Assembly: GCA_020634375.1 (NCBI GenBank)
Contig: JACKBX010000011.1
Coordinates: forward strand, 164,625 to 228,624
DNA length: 64,000 nucleotides
Reading direction: 5' to 3'
Origin: Ardenticatenaceae bacterium
GTDB lineage: Bacteria > Chloroflexota > Anaerolineae > Promineifilales > Promineifilaceae
Position 1 is the first letter of the stretch. Each line of letters starts with the position of its first letter. The notes below the pieces were generated by a model, which worked only from the letters and a program-made list of their open reading frames with translations, ran no database searches and was not told the DNA's origin. This document shows, in pieces, positions 1 through 7,944 of this stretch. Both the position numbers and the translations under genes were made by a program.

Positions 1-507
1 TTCATTGAAGATGCTGTATACGTGCGCATCGTTGTGGATGAAAATGCCGACGTAACGCCGGAACCCAATACGGCCGTCATCGGCGGCGTCGTGTGGGCCG
101 ATTACTGCGCCATCCAAAACGATGGCTCTCCTTCAGTCGGCTGCCTGGAAACAGCCGAAGGCAGCGGTGTCTACATCGCCAATGGAACTTACAACTTCTA
201 CGAGTCCCCCATTCCAGAATTGCTCGTCACACTCAGTGATGGGGCCTGCCCCGAAGAGGGCGTTATCACACCCAGCAGCATCCTCTCTACCACCACCACA
301 GACGTAGATGGACTATACCGCTTCACCGGTCTGGACAATGGCACCTACTGCATCTCCATTGACGCCTTCGACGACACCAACATCAACTCACTCATACCCG
401 GCGATTGGACATATCCGTATCGCGGTGTTGGCCGTCTCGGTGTCATTCTGCAAGCTGGTGAGGAACGCCTGGATGTAGACTTTGGATGGGATTATCAGTT
501 CGATTAG
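1..507 (+). CDS. C-terminal part of a surface/secreted protein with an SdrD B-like domain (5' end outside window)
   Basis: The frame is open from base 1, so the true start lies upstream. The visible 168 residues hold a motif typical of SdrD B-like/prealbumin-like surface domains: an opening IGGVVWADYC, then a Gly-Leu-rich stretch ending in VDGLYRF..LDNGTYCISID. Such domains are calcium-stabilised Ig-like spacers in bacterial adhesins and large secreted proteins. The protein ends shortly after this domain with no sorting signal. A strong terminator follows. Function of the whole protein cannot be judged from this piece. Confidence 0.75.
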   Translation, partial: FIEDAVYVRIVVDENADVTPEPNTAVIGGVVWADYCAIQNDGSPSVGCLETAEGSGVYIANGTYNFYESPIPELLVTLSDGACPEEGVITPSSILSTTTTDVDGLYRFTGLDNGTYCISIDAFDDTNINSLIPGDWTYPYRGVGRLGVILQAGEERLDVDFGWDYQFD

Positions 508-520
508 TTATACATGATCA

Positions 521-595
521 GAAACCTGGTTTTTCGGAAAAACCCGGTTTCTCAATTATATGAAGGGCAGATGCTTACACATCTGCCCTTTTTGT
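521..595 (+). terminator. Imperfect hairpin followed by a strong intrinsic terminator
   Basis: Bases 521-535 and 537-551 are near-perfect inverted arms (GAAACC..GGTTTTTC). Then 563-573 (AAGGGCAGATG) pairs perfectly with 580-590, leaving a 6-nt loop and followed by a T-rich run. It closes the surface-protein transcription unit before the fadR promoter. Confidence 0.85.
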
Positions 596-603
596 TTGCC
601 TTC

Positions 604-632
604 TTGACAACAAAAGCATAATCTGTCATACT
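604..632 (+). promoter_or_regulatory. Sigma70-type promoter of fadR
   Basis: TTGACA at 604-609 is a perfect -35 box, and CATACT at 627-632 is a fair -10 box with an ideal 17-bp spacer. The predicted start of transcription is near 639, inside the FadR-like operator. Confidence 0.7.
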
Positions 633-638
633 TTTAAC

Positions 639-655
639 AACTGGTCAGACCACTT
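639..655 (+). promoter_or_regulatory. Putative FadR operator overlapping the transcription start
   Basis: The 17-mer AACTGGTCAGACCACTT closely matches the enterobacterial FadR box (A.CTGGTC.GACC.G.T type, quoted from memory). It sits at the predicted +1 of fadR, the position expected for repression by occlusion. This suggests autoregulation released by long-chain acyl-CoA. The match is seen; the regulation is inferred. Confidence 0.6.
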
Positions 656-698
656 ACCAGATAGGTGGTTAAATTGATTTAATCTTGAGGAGCTTGAC

Positions 699-1394
699 TT
701 GACAAACAACTGGACGACCCCGCAGCGACCAAATGATTACACTGAACAAGCACTGGTACAGGCTATTCTCGATGGCTCATTTGCGGTGGGCAGCAGCCTG
801 CCCGGCGAGCGCACACTTGCCGCAGAATTGGGCGTCACCCGGCCAACACTGCGCGAAGCCATCCAACGATTGACCCGCGATGGCTGGCTGACTGTCCATC
901 ACGGCAAACCAACCCTGGTAAATGACTATTGGCGCGATGGCGGCCTGAATGTACTGAGCACATTGGTGCAGCACAGCGACCAACTGCCGCCCAATTTTGT
1001 GGCAAATTTGTTGGACGTACGCCTACACCTGGCTCCAGCATATACGCGAGCAGCAGTGGATAATGACCCAACGCAGCCGTCGGCGCTGCTCAATCAGGCC
1101 GCTAATTTGCCAGACACGGCCGTTGCCTTTGCCACCTTCGATTGGACACTGCACCACTGCCTGACAGTGGCGTCAGGCAATCCCATTTACACCCTGATTT
1201 TGAATGGCTTTGCCAATTTTTATGAGCAAATTGCACAGCTCTATTTTGCGCTGCCAAATGCGCGGGGGGCTTCGCGGGCTTTTTATGAGGGGTTGGCAAC
1301 GGCCGTTGCCAACCAAGACGCCCTCACCGCCGAAACCCTCACCCGGCAAGTGATGGAACAGAGCATTGTGTTGTGGGAGAGCAGTAGCCAGTAG
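699..1394 (+). CDS. fadR: Fatty-acid-responsive transcription regulator FadR (GntR family)
   Basis: 231 residues, close to the 239 of E. coli FadR. An N-terminal winged helix-turn-helix (about 10-75, with GVTRPTLREAIQRL and RDGWLTVHHGKPT) is followed by an all-helical acyl-CoA-binding domain. That domain contains ASGNPIY and LILNG, both also found in E. coli FadR. The start is a TTG at 699, chosen because GAGGAG at 687-692 lies 6 nt upstream. Downstream lie an alkyl-DHAP-synthase-like gene and glpD, so the likely regulon is lipid and glycerol metabolism. In enterobacteria FadR represses beta-oxidation genes and activates fabA/fabB; it is unusual to meet so close a relative in this type of genome, so transfer is possible. 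A generic GntR regulator of the same subfamily is the alternative. Confidence 0.85.
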   Translation: MTNNWTTPQRPNDYTEQALVQAILDGSFAVGSSLPGERTLAAELGVTRPTLREAIQRLTRDGWLTVHHGKPTLVNDYWRDGGLNVLSTLVQHSDQLPPNFVANLLDVRLHLAPAYTRAAVDNDPTQPSALLNQAANLPDTAVAFATFDWTLHHCLTVASGNPIYTLILNGFANFYEQIAQLYFALPNARGASRAFYEGLATAVANQDALTAETLTRQVMEQSIVLWESSSQ

Positions 1395-1466
1395 TCAGTC
1401 ATCAGTATTCAGTAACTAGCTACTGGCCACTGATGACTAATGACTGATGACTGGTTACTGAATATT
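1386..1466. repeat. Degenerate heptamer repeat, inverted arms (CAGTCAT/CAGTATT type)
   Basis: The spacer after fadR is made of 7-mers such as CAGTCAT and CAGTATT on one arm and their complements (ACTGATG, ACTAATG) on the other, so it can fold into a hairpin. It leaves only the ribosome-binding site of the next gene free. Confidence 0.75.
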
Positions 1467-1484
1467 CCTCAAAAGGAGCATGTA

Positions 1485-3077
1485 ATGCGCAGATGGAACG
1501 GTTGGGGCGACGACACCATTGAGTATCCGCTGCCGGAGAATGCGGCGGCATTTTTAGATGAACTAGTTGGGCCAGGCAAACCGCCGGTGGATGCACCCCT
1601 GGCGGAGGTAGTCGCGGCGGTGCCGCCCTCGCGGCTGCCACCACACCCGCTGGTGAAAACAGATGCGGCACAGCGCGTTTTGCACGCACGCGGGCAGAGT
1701 CTGCCGGATTGGGTGGCGCTGCGATACGGCCGTCTTCCCACCACCCCCGACGGCATCGCCCAGCCCACCAGCGAAGAAGAGGTGGCAGACTTGTTGCAGT
1801 ACGCGGCTAACGCCGGGGTACAAGTTATCCCTTATGGCGGCGGAACCAGCGTGGTCGGCCACATCAACCCGCAGGCAGACGCGCCGCCGACGCTGACGGT
1901 GAACACGCAGCGCCTGAACAAACTGCTGGCGCTGGACGAAGCCAGCCGCCTGGCGACCTTTGGTGCAGGCGTGCAGGGGCCGGATTTGGAGGCACAGCTT
2001 CGCGCACACGGCTATACGCTGGGCCATTTTCCGCAGTCATTTGAGTATTCCACGCTGGGCGGCTGGGTGGTCACTCGTTCCAGTGGGCAGCAGTCGTTGG
2101 GATACGGCCGTATCGAGCACCTATTTGCCGGGGGCACACTGCTTGCGCCCGCCGGACGGCTGGAAATGCTGCCCCATCCTGCCTCCGCCGCCGGGCCGGA
2201 CTTGCGCCAGCTTGTGCTGGGCAGTGAAGGGCGCATGGGCATTCTCACACAAGCCACCGTGCGCATCTCCGCCCTGCCGGAGCGCGAAGATTTTCACGCC
2301 GTCTTTTTCCCCGATTTCGAGAGTGGGCAGGCAGCGGCGCGACAAATGATGCAGGCAGGCATCCCGCTTTCGATGCTGCGGCTGAGTACGGCCGTTGAAA
2401 CCACCACCACCCTCGCCCTGGCCGGACACGAGCAGTTAATTGGCCTGCTGGAACGGCTGCTCGCCATTCGCAGCGTGGAAGCGGGCAAATGTATGCTGCT
2501 GCTGGGCTTCACCGGCAGTAATGCGCTGGTGAAAATGGCACGCGGCGCGGCGCTGGAAATGACGGGTAATCACGGCGGGGTACATGTGGGGCGCACGTTT
2601 GGCAGCCAATGGCACAAGGGGCGTTTCCGCACGCCGTATTTGCGTAACAGCTTGTGGCAGCAGGGGTACGCAGTGGATACATTGGAAACGGCCGTACCCT
2701 GGGCCAACGTCCCCGCCACGCTGCAAGCTATTGAGGACGCGCTGCACCCCGCCCTGGCCGAGTGGGATGAGCGCGTGCATGTCTTCACCCATCTCTCGCA
2801 TATGTACGGCGATGGGGCCAGCATCTACACCACCTATCTCTTCCGCCTGACCGCTGATCCAGAGGAAACGCTGGCTCGCTGGCGCAAGATGAAAGCCGCT
2901 GCCAGCGAAGCCATCGTTGCCAATCACGGAACCATCAGCCACCAACACGGTGTGGGCACAGACCACGCCCCCTACTTGCCTGCCGAAAAGGGCACGCTGG
3001 GCATGGCCGCCCTGTGCAATGCCATCCACACATTTGACCCGGCGGGGATGATGAATGCAGGGAAACTGGTTGAGTAG
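1485..3077 (+). CDS. FAD-linked oxidase, alkyldihydroxyacetonephosphate synthase-like
   Basis: 530 residues from ATG 1485, preceded by AAAGGAG with 6-nt spacing; an earlier in-frame ATG at 1440 lies within the repeat and lacks a ribosome site. It carries hallmarks of alkylglycerone-phosphate synthase: RWNGWG near the N-terminus, the PP-loop FAD-binding segment (GGGTSVVG, about 130-137), STLGGWVVTRSSGQQSLGYG in the FAD domain and ISHQHGVG near the C-terminus, which matches the catalytic His-rich loop of the eukaryotic enzyme. AGPS replaces the acyl group of acyl-DHAP with a fatty alcohol to start ether-lipid synthesis. Bacterial relatives are often annotated only as FAD-binding oxidases, so the substrate is uncertain. 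No acyl-DHAP acyltransferase is visible nearby. It sits between fadR and glpD, probably in one operon. Confidence 0.75.
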   Translation: MRRWNGWGDDTIEYPLPENAAAFLDELVGPGKPPVDAPLAEVVAAVPPSRLPPHPLVKTDAAQRVLHARGQSLPDWVALRYGRLPTTPDGIAQPTSEEEVADLLQYAANAGVQVIPYGGGTSVVGHINPQADAPPTLTVNTQRLNKLLALDEASRLATFGAGVQGPDLEAQLRAHGYTLGHFPQSFEYSTLGGWVVTRSSGQQSLGYGRIEHLFAGGTLLAPAGRLEMLPHPASAAGPDLRQLVLGSEGRMGILTQATVRISALPEREDFHAVFFPDFESGQAAARQMMQAGIPLSMLRLSTAVETTTTLALAGHEQLIGLLERLLAIRSVEAGKCMLLLGFTGSNALVKMARGAALEMTGNHGGVHVGRTFGSQWHKGRFRTPYLRNSLWQQGYAVDTLETAVPWANVPATLQAIEDALHPALAEWDERVHVFTHLSHMYGDGASIYTTYLFRLTADPEETLARWRKMKAAASEAIVANHGTISHQHGVGTDHAPYLPAEKGTLGMAALCNAIHTFDPAGMMNAGKLVE

Positions 3078-3082
3078 AGAAA

Positions 3083-3140
3083 GTGCAGGTTACAGGTTGC
3101 AAGTTACAAATCTATAACCTGCAACTTGTAACTTGCAACT
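3083..3140. repeat. Degenerate heptamer repeat, inverted arms (TACAGGT/TGCAAGT type)
   Basis: 7-mers such as TACAGGT, TGCAAGT and TACAAAT run into complementary copies (AACTTGT, AACTTGC). The array fills the 70-bp spacer between the AGPS-like gene and glpD and ends at the GGAG ribosome-binding site of glpD. Confidence 0.75.
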
Positions 3141-3150
3141 GGAGAATCTT

Positions 3151-4890
3151 ATGTGGACACAAAATTGGCGTGACGAAATCTGGCAGAATTTGGGGCAGGA
3201 GTGGGACGTGCTGGTGGTGGGCGGCGGTATTACCGGCGCGGGGATTTTGCGCGAGGCGGCGCGGGCAGGGCTGCGTGCGCTGCTCGTGGAGCAGCGCGAT
3301 TTTGCCTGGGGCACGTCCAGCCGCTCGTCCAAACTGGTGCATGGCGGGCTGCGCTATCTCAAAGAGGGCAAGCTGTGGCTGACAATGGCCTCGGTGCAGG
3401 AGCGCGAAATGCTGCTGGCCGAGGGGCCAGGGCTGATTGACCCGCTGGGTTTTTTGCTGGCAGCGTATGAAAGTGACAAAGTGGGCCGCCTGACTTACCG
3501 CGCCGGGCTGACGGTGTATGATTTGCTGGCGCTGCAATGGAGCCATCGCTATTACGGTTCGGCCGATTTCAAAATGCTGGCGCCGCACCTCAGCGAGAAG
3601 GGGTTGAAGGGCGGCTTCCGCTATGGCGACGCGCAAACGGATGATGCGCGGCTGGTACTGCGCGTGATTCAGGAGGCGGTGGCTGATGGCGGCGTGGCCT
3701 TGAACTATGTGCGGGCGGAACAACTTTTGCGGGATGAGAACGGCCGTGTGTATGGCCTCACCCTGCACGACACGGAAACAGATCGGCGGGCAGATGTGTT
3801 CGCCAAAGTGGTGATTAACGCCACCGGGGCGTGGGCCGACCGGCTACGGGAACAAGTGGGCGGCGAGAAACGGATACGGCCGTTGCGCGGCAGTCACCTC
3901 ATTTTCCCGGCGTGGCGCTTCCCGGTGGCGCAGGCGGTCAGCTTTTTGCACCCCATTGATCAGCGCCCGGTGATGATTTTCCCCTGGGAGGGCATCACGC
4001 TGGTGGGCACGACGGATGTGGATTACGCCGGACAATTGAACGAGGAACCGGGCATCTCCGGGGCAGAGGTGGCCTATTTGATGGCCGCCATTCAATCGCA
4101 GTTTCCGGCGCTGGGGCTGACGCTGGATGACGTGACCTCCACCTTTGCCGGGGTGCGTCCGGTGATTGGCAGCGGCAAAGAAGACCCGTCGCAGGAATCA
4201 CGCGACCATGTGGTGTGGACAGAGGAAGGACTGCTCACCGTGACGGGAGGCAAGCTGACCACCTTCCGCCTGATTGCGCTGGACGCTTTGAAGGCAGCGC
4301 GGGAGCAGCTACCGGATTTGCCGGAGGCGGATGAGGATGCGGCCGTGCTCAATCCCATCAATACGACCATGCCCGATGGGGTAACGCTGACACAGGTGCA
4401 GTGGCAGCGACTGTTGGGCCGTTATGGCGCACAGGCAGCGGCGCTGGCTGCGGCTGCCAGGCCGGGCGAGCTGGCAGCCATCGAACAAACGCGGACGCTG
4501 TGGGCGGAGCTGCGCTGGGCGGCGCGGGCGGAGGGGGTGCGGCATTTGGATGATTTGCTGCTGCGGCGGGTGCGGCTGGGGCTACTGCTGCCGCGCGGCG
4601 GGGCGGCGCTGCTGCCGCGTGTCCGCGAGATTTGTCAGGAGGAGTTGGGCTGGGATGACGGCCGTTGGCAAGCCGAAGAAACGGCGTATTTGCGGCTGAT
4701 TGAACGGGCGTACAGTCTGCCGCCGCACGAGACGATCCCGGACTGGCGGCGGATGCTGGCGGATGCGGAAACGGAGACGCAGGTTGTGCTGCCGGAAAGA
4801 GGGAAGTGGGGATGGGGAACGGCCGTTGCCGGGGCGGTGGCGCTTGTGGTGGGGTATTGGGTTTGGCGGGGAGTAAGACGTGAAACGTGA
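3151..4890 (+). CDS. glpD: FAD-dependent glycerol-3-phosphate dehydrogenase (GlpD family)
   Basis: 579 residues from ATG 3151 (GGAG 7 nt upstream). An N-terminal FAD-binding dinucleotide fold (DVLVVGGGITGAGI, about 18-31) is followed by the GlpD signature SSRSSKLVHGGLRYL. The protein ends with a C-terminal region typical of GlpD/GlpO. The enzyme oxidises sn-glycerol-3-phosphate to DHAP and passes electrons to quinone. Unusually, the last about 25 residues form a hydrophobic helix (AVAGAVALVVGYWVW) with a basic tail, which would anchor it in the membrane. The stop codon lies inside a heptamer repeat. DHAP is the backbone precursor for the neighbouring AGPS-like enzyme, so the two may act together. 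Confidence 0.88.
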   Translation: MWTQNWRDEIWQNLGQEWDVLVVGGGITGAGILREAARAGLRALLVEQRDFAWGTSSRSSKLVHGGLRYLKEGKLWLTMASVQEREMLLAEGPGLIDPLGFLLAAYESDKVGRLTYRAGLTVYDLLALQWSHRYYGSADFKMLAPHLSEKGLKGGFRYGDAQTDDARLVLRVIQEAVADGGVALNYVRAEQLLRDENGRVYGLTLHDTETDRRADVFAKVVINATGAWADRLREQVGGEKRIRPLRGSHLIFPAWRFPVAQAVSFLHPIDQRPVMIFPWEGITLVGTTDVDYAGQLNEEPGISGAEVAYLMAAIQSQFPALGLTLDDVTSTFAGVRPVIGSGKEDPSQESRDHVVWTEEGLLTVTGGKLTTFRLIALDALKAAREQLPDLPEADEDAAVLNPINTTMPDGVTLTQVQWQRLLGRYGAQAAALAAAARPGELAAIEQTRTLWAELRWAARAEGVRHLDDLLLRRVRLGLLLPRGGAALLPRVREICQEELGWDDGRWQAEETAYLRLIERAYSLPPHETIPDWRRMLADAETETQVVLPERGKWGWGTAVAGAVALVVGYWVWRGVRRET

Positions 4891-4911
4891 TGCGTGAAAC
4901 GTGAAGGGGTT
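4878..4911. repeat. Degenerate heptamer repeat (GTGAAAC type)
   Basis: GTGAAAC, GTGATGC, GTGAAAC and GTGAAGG follow each other in register. The glpD stop codon lies inside. The same 7-mer family recurs at 32.5, 37.5 and 53.9 kb. Confidence 0.7.
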
Positions 4912-4939
4912 GGGGTAGAATTGTGGGGAGGAGTGACCG

Positions 4940-6433
4940 ATGAAACAATTTGAATTTGATGTGCTGCTGGTTTTGTTGTTGATTGTGGGGGTTGTGGGGT
5001 GTACGGCCGTTCCCGAACCCACGCCTGTGCCGACGATGGCCGTCGCAACGACGGCCGTTGCTGACACCGAACCTATTGTGGTGGAACGGCCGTCAAGTAC
5101 GCCAACGGTGATGCGGGGGATGGAGGGGGTGGGAACGGCCGTTGCGCCGACAACGACACCTGTTCCTACTTTAACGCATACTCAAAGCCCATCACCTATG
5201 CCTACAAACACTCCCACACCCGCTGCCACACCAACGTTAATTTGGCAATTTTTACTAGAACTTCAATGGTCAACTGACATAAACGTGATAGCGACTCTGG
5301 CAGCATCTCATGTTTATTGGGCACCTACCAAAAACCAGTTCGTTACAGACAATTGCATTGGCCCACTTGGGTATACAACGGCCGTCTTGATTAATCAAGT
5401 GAATGCTCCCGCATTTTCACCGAGGGACATCACGCCACAGAATATTCCAATCAGCAATATTTGTATCACTGATTTCGGACTGAATTGGTCACCTGAGGGG
5501 GAACACATAATTTTTGCGGGTGGTAAGTCTGAGCTACTTCTTCATAGCGACTTGTGGATAATGGATCCAGAAGGAAATGATGTTCATCAGTTTGACTCAG
5601 AAATTACAAGAATGGTATGGCTACCAACCTTCATTGACTGGATAGATGAAAAAACCTTGTTCTTTTCCAACTACAACGGTGGTGGTGTCGATGTTGGGAG
5701 GATATTCGATATTGACACAGAAGCTTCAATGACATTGGATGAAATTGGAGGTTTTTTCAATCAGACAAGCCAACATTACGTTGCTGTAAATCGATTCGTG
5801 CCAATGGGTGGTTCTGGTTTGTATTCAAATGTTGCAGGTGTTTTACCATTACCGGACTCAAGCCAAATTCCTCAAAATGCAGTTCATGTTGACTCCACTA
5901 ACCTTTATGTACTTACTTATGAATTCGGTTCCAGGTTTGAGGATTGGCTTGTTGATACAGATAATATGTTGGTGACTACCTGGGATTGGAAACAAATCGT
6001 TGATGGTACATTAGCACCATCAACCAATCTCCAGCTTTGGGAAGTTGATACAGGCAGATTGGTATTACTAATCCCCGGAGCAACACAAGGTCGTTTCTCC
6101 CCTGACGGACATTACCTGGCTTACACGACAGTCGACAATACTGGATCCGAAGATTTGCATATTTTGGATCGAAGAACCGGAAATATTATTTTTTCTGACT
6201 CAAATGTAAATGGGATCCCTGTATGGTCGCCAGAAAGCACTTACTTCGTTTATACCCAGGTCGAAGAGGGGCTTGTGATGGCTGAAGTGGGCAACGGCCG
6301 TTCCACACTCCTCGCGCTCAATGGCGGCAGCAGGCTCTTCAATCCACAGTGGTCGTATGACGGGGCGTATTTGAGTGTGGGGATTCGGCGGGAGGATGGT
6401 GGGGTGGAAACGGCCGTGCTCCAAATTCCCTAA
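4940..6433 (+). CDS. Lipoprotein with TolB/PD40-like beta-propeller
   Basis: 497 residues; ATG 4940 with GGAGGAG upstream. The signal peptide ends in a lipobox (VVGC, Cys about 21), followed by a Thr/Pro/Val-rich linker of roughly 70 residues that contains several TAV tripeptides from the genomic palindrome. The body has WD40-like beta-propeller blades of the TolB/PD40 kind, for example LNWSPEGEHIIF, DLWIMDPEG, GRFSPDGHYLAY and VWSPESTYFVY. It is probably an extracytoplasmic binding protein of unknown ligand. Its linker is almost identical to that of the next gene, and its last about 40 codons recur as a remnant at 7758-7895. Confidence 0.75.
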   Translation: MKQFEFDVLLVLLLIVGVVGCTAVPEPTPVPTMAVATTAVADTEPIVVERPSSTPTVMRGMEGVGTAVAPTTTPVPTLTHTQSPSPMPTNTPTPAATPTLIWQFLLELQWSTDINVIATLAASHVYWAPTKNQFVTDNCIGPLGYTTAVLINQVNAPAFSPRDITPQNIPISNICITDFGLNWSPEGEHIIFAGGKSELLLHSDLWIMDPEGNDVHQFDSEITRMVWLPTFIDWIDEKTLFFSNYNGGGVDVGRIFDIDTEASMTLDEIGGFFNQTSQHYVAVNRFVPMGGSGLYSNVAGVLPLPDSSQIPQNAVHVDSTNLYVLTYEFGSRFEDWLVDTDNMLVTTWDWKQIVDGTLAPSTNLQLWEVDTGRLVLLIPGATQGRFSPDGHYLAYTTVDNTGSEDLHILDRRTGNIIFSDSNVNGIPVWSPESTYFVYTQVEEGLVMAEVGNGRSTLLALNGGSRLFNPQWSYDGAYLSVGIRREDGGVETAVLQIP

Positions 6434-6492
6434 TTATCCAAGAGTAAAAAGTCATAAAATGTACCAAACCACAATTAATGGGGGAAACAACA

Positions 6493-7755
6493 ATGAGACG
6501 AACTTACTTACCACTGCTTATTTTGCTATTGATTGGGAGAGCCTGTACGGCCGTTCCCGACCCCACATTTATGCCGACAACGGCCGTTGCTGACACCGAA
6601 CCTATTGTGGTGGAACGGCCGTCAAGTACGCCAACGGTGACGCGGGGGATGGAGGGAGTGGGAACGGCCGTTGCGCCAACAATCACATCCACCCATGTTC
6701 CCACTTATACACCAAGACCTACTCAAACCGCCTCACCTACCCTTATACCCGCTTCCCCACCAAAGTTTCAAGAAGTCGAAGTTCCATCAATTCCTCACGA
6801 TTCATTTTGGTCTGAATTAGAGGAGACTGGATATGAAGTTTTGGAAAGTACGGCCGTCATTGGACCCAAGGATTACGTTTATGCCGCATACTTACTGCGC
6901 GATCCTGCATTTTTTGATCCTGGAATGGGAATAACAGGGCCAGAAGCTTGCCGACTTGCCATCTATCGTTTTACTCAAAGTAATGGTGAATTTCTTCGCA
7001 CATTTGGCGCACCTGGCACGGTATCTCTTTGTCATTTTAATTGGGTAGAAGAAGGGGAGTGGTGGTCGCCAGGGTCAGATGATCCAAATAGGGTTATAAA
7101 AAATCGTGCCACACTTGGAGTAAGCGGTAATTGGAGTGATATAAATCAAAATGATTTGCCAGAGGTGGGTATTTATTACAATTATTGTTTCAATGCCTGT
7201 TTAGATTATGGCATACCAGATACACGCTTTTATGAAATTCAATCAACAAGTCAAGTGGTGGAAATTACTGCTAACTTACCCGGCGTTATTTTGCCCTGGG
7301 AATTGTTAACTTTTCCTATTCTCGATCATATTCCTGCATTTGAGGTGAGAACGCCTAACAAATGGGATCGCTTGGAAAGCCCGTGGATATTTACTTGGGA
7401 TGGTAACCAATTTGTTGATCGCACTGCAAACTATCAACGTGAATACCTTTCAATGGCAGAAGAAACCGCTTCCAGAATAAGAGAGACTTTCACAGAAAGC
7501 GAACACCCTAAATGGCACTTACGGTCAATTTACACTATCCTGTTTAACCTTGAAAAAGCAGGGCTTCGGGAGGAAGGATTTAACCTATTCCTGGAATTAA
7601 CAGACCCGCAAAATTGGTCTATTGCCGATGCAACAGATATCCAACTACTCTATTGGATCCGAGAACAGGTGGAAGCAGATTACGCAAGCGGTTCGCCCTT
7701 TGGATACTATCTATACAATTGCAGTATTGACCCATCTGGAATTTACTGCCCCTAA
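6493..7755 (+). CDS. Putative lipoprotein of unknown function, 5' end shared with upstream gene
   Basis: 420 residues from ATG 6493; an ATG 15 nt earlier is possible. An N-terminal hydrophobic signal ends in a weak lipobox (GRAC). The linker (about 20-75) is nearly identical at DNA level to that of the preceding lipoprotein, including the palindrome copies. The rest shows no relation to the propeller: it contains a possible VCBS/FG-GAP-like loop (SDINQNDLPEV) and a Trp-rich C-terminal half. I do not recognise a family. The gene looks like a chimera in which the 5' end was kept and the body exchanged, since the old 3' end survives just downstream. Confidence 0.6.
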   Translation: MRRTYLPLLILLLIGRACTAVPDPTFMPTTAVADTEPIVVERPSSTPTVTRGMEGVGTAVAPTITSTHVPTYTPRPTQTASPTLIPASPPKFQEVEVPSIPHDSFWSELEETGYEVLESTAVIGPKDYVYAAYLLRDPAFFDPGMGITGPEACRLAIYRFTQSNGEFLRTFGAPGTVSLCHFNWVEEGEWWSPGSDDPNRVIKNRATLGVSGNWSDINQNDLPEVGIYYNYCFNACLDYGIPDTRFYEIQSTSQVVEITANLPGVILPWELLTFPILDHIPAFEVRTPNKWDRLESPWIFTWDGNQFVDRTANYQREYLSMAEETASRIRETFTESEHPKWHLRSIYTILFNLEKAGLREEGFNLFLELTDPQNWSIADATDIQLLYWIREQVEADYASGSPFGYYLYNCSIDPSGIYCP

Positions 7756-7757
7756 TC

Positions 7758-7895
7758 GTCCACCCCCTCGCGCTCAATGGCGGCAACCGACTCATCAACC
7801 CGAAGTGGTCGTATGACGGCGCGTATTTGAGTGTGGGGATTCGGCGGGAGGATGGTGGGGTGGAAACGGCCGTGCTCCAAATCTCGACAAGGTAA
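7758..7895 (+). pseudogene. 3' remnant of the beta-propeller lipoprotein gene
   Basis: This stretch matches the last about 125 bases of the lipoprotein gene ending at 6433 (reading LALNGG..L.NP.WSYDGAYLSVG) and keeps that reading frame to a TAA at 7893-7895. It has no start, so it is a leftover of a second gene copy. Confidence 0.8.
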
Positions 7896-7901
7896 AGCAA
7901 T

Positions 7902-7931
7902 GATGGGGTGACAAAATAATGTCACCCCATC
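7902..7931. terminator. Intrinsic hairpin between convergent genes
   Basis: GATGGGGTGACA (7902-7913) pairs perfectly with 7920-7931 around a 6-nt loop. It lies downstream of the SGNH-like gene on the minus strand and of the lipoprotein remnant on the plus strand. Confidence 0.75.
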
Positions 7932-7944
7932 ACCTCATTATCTT

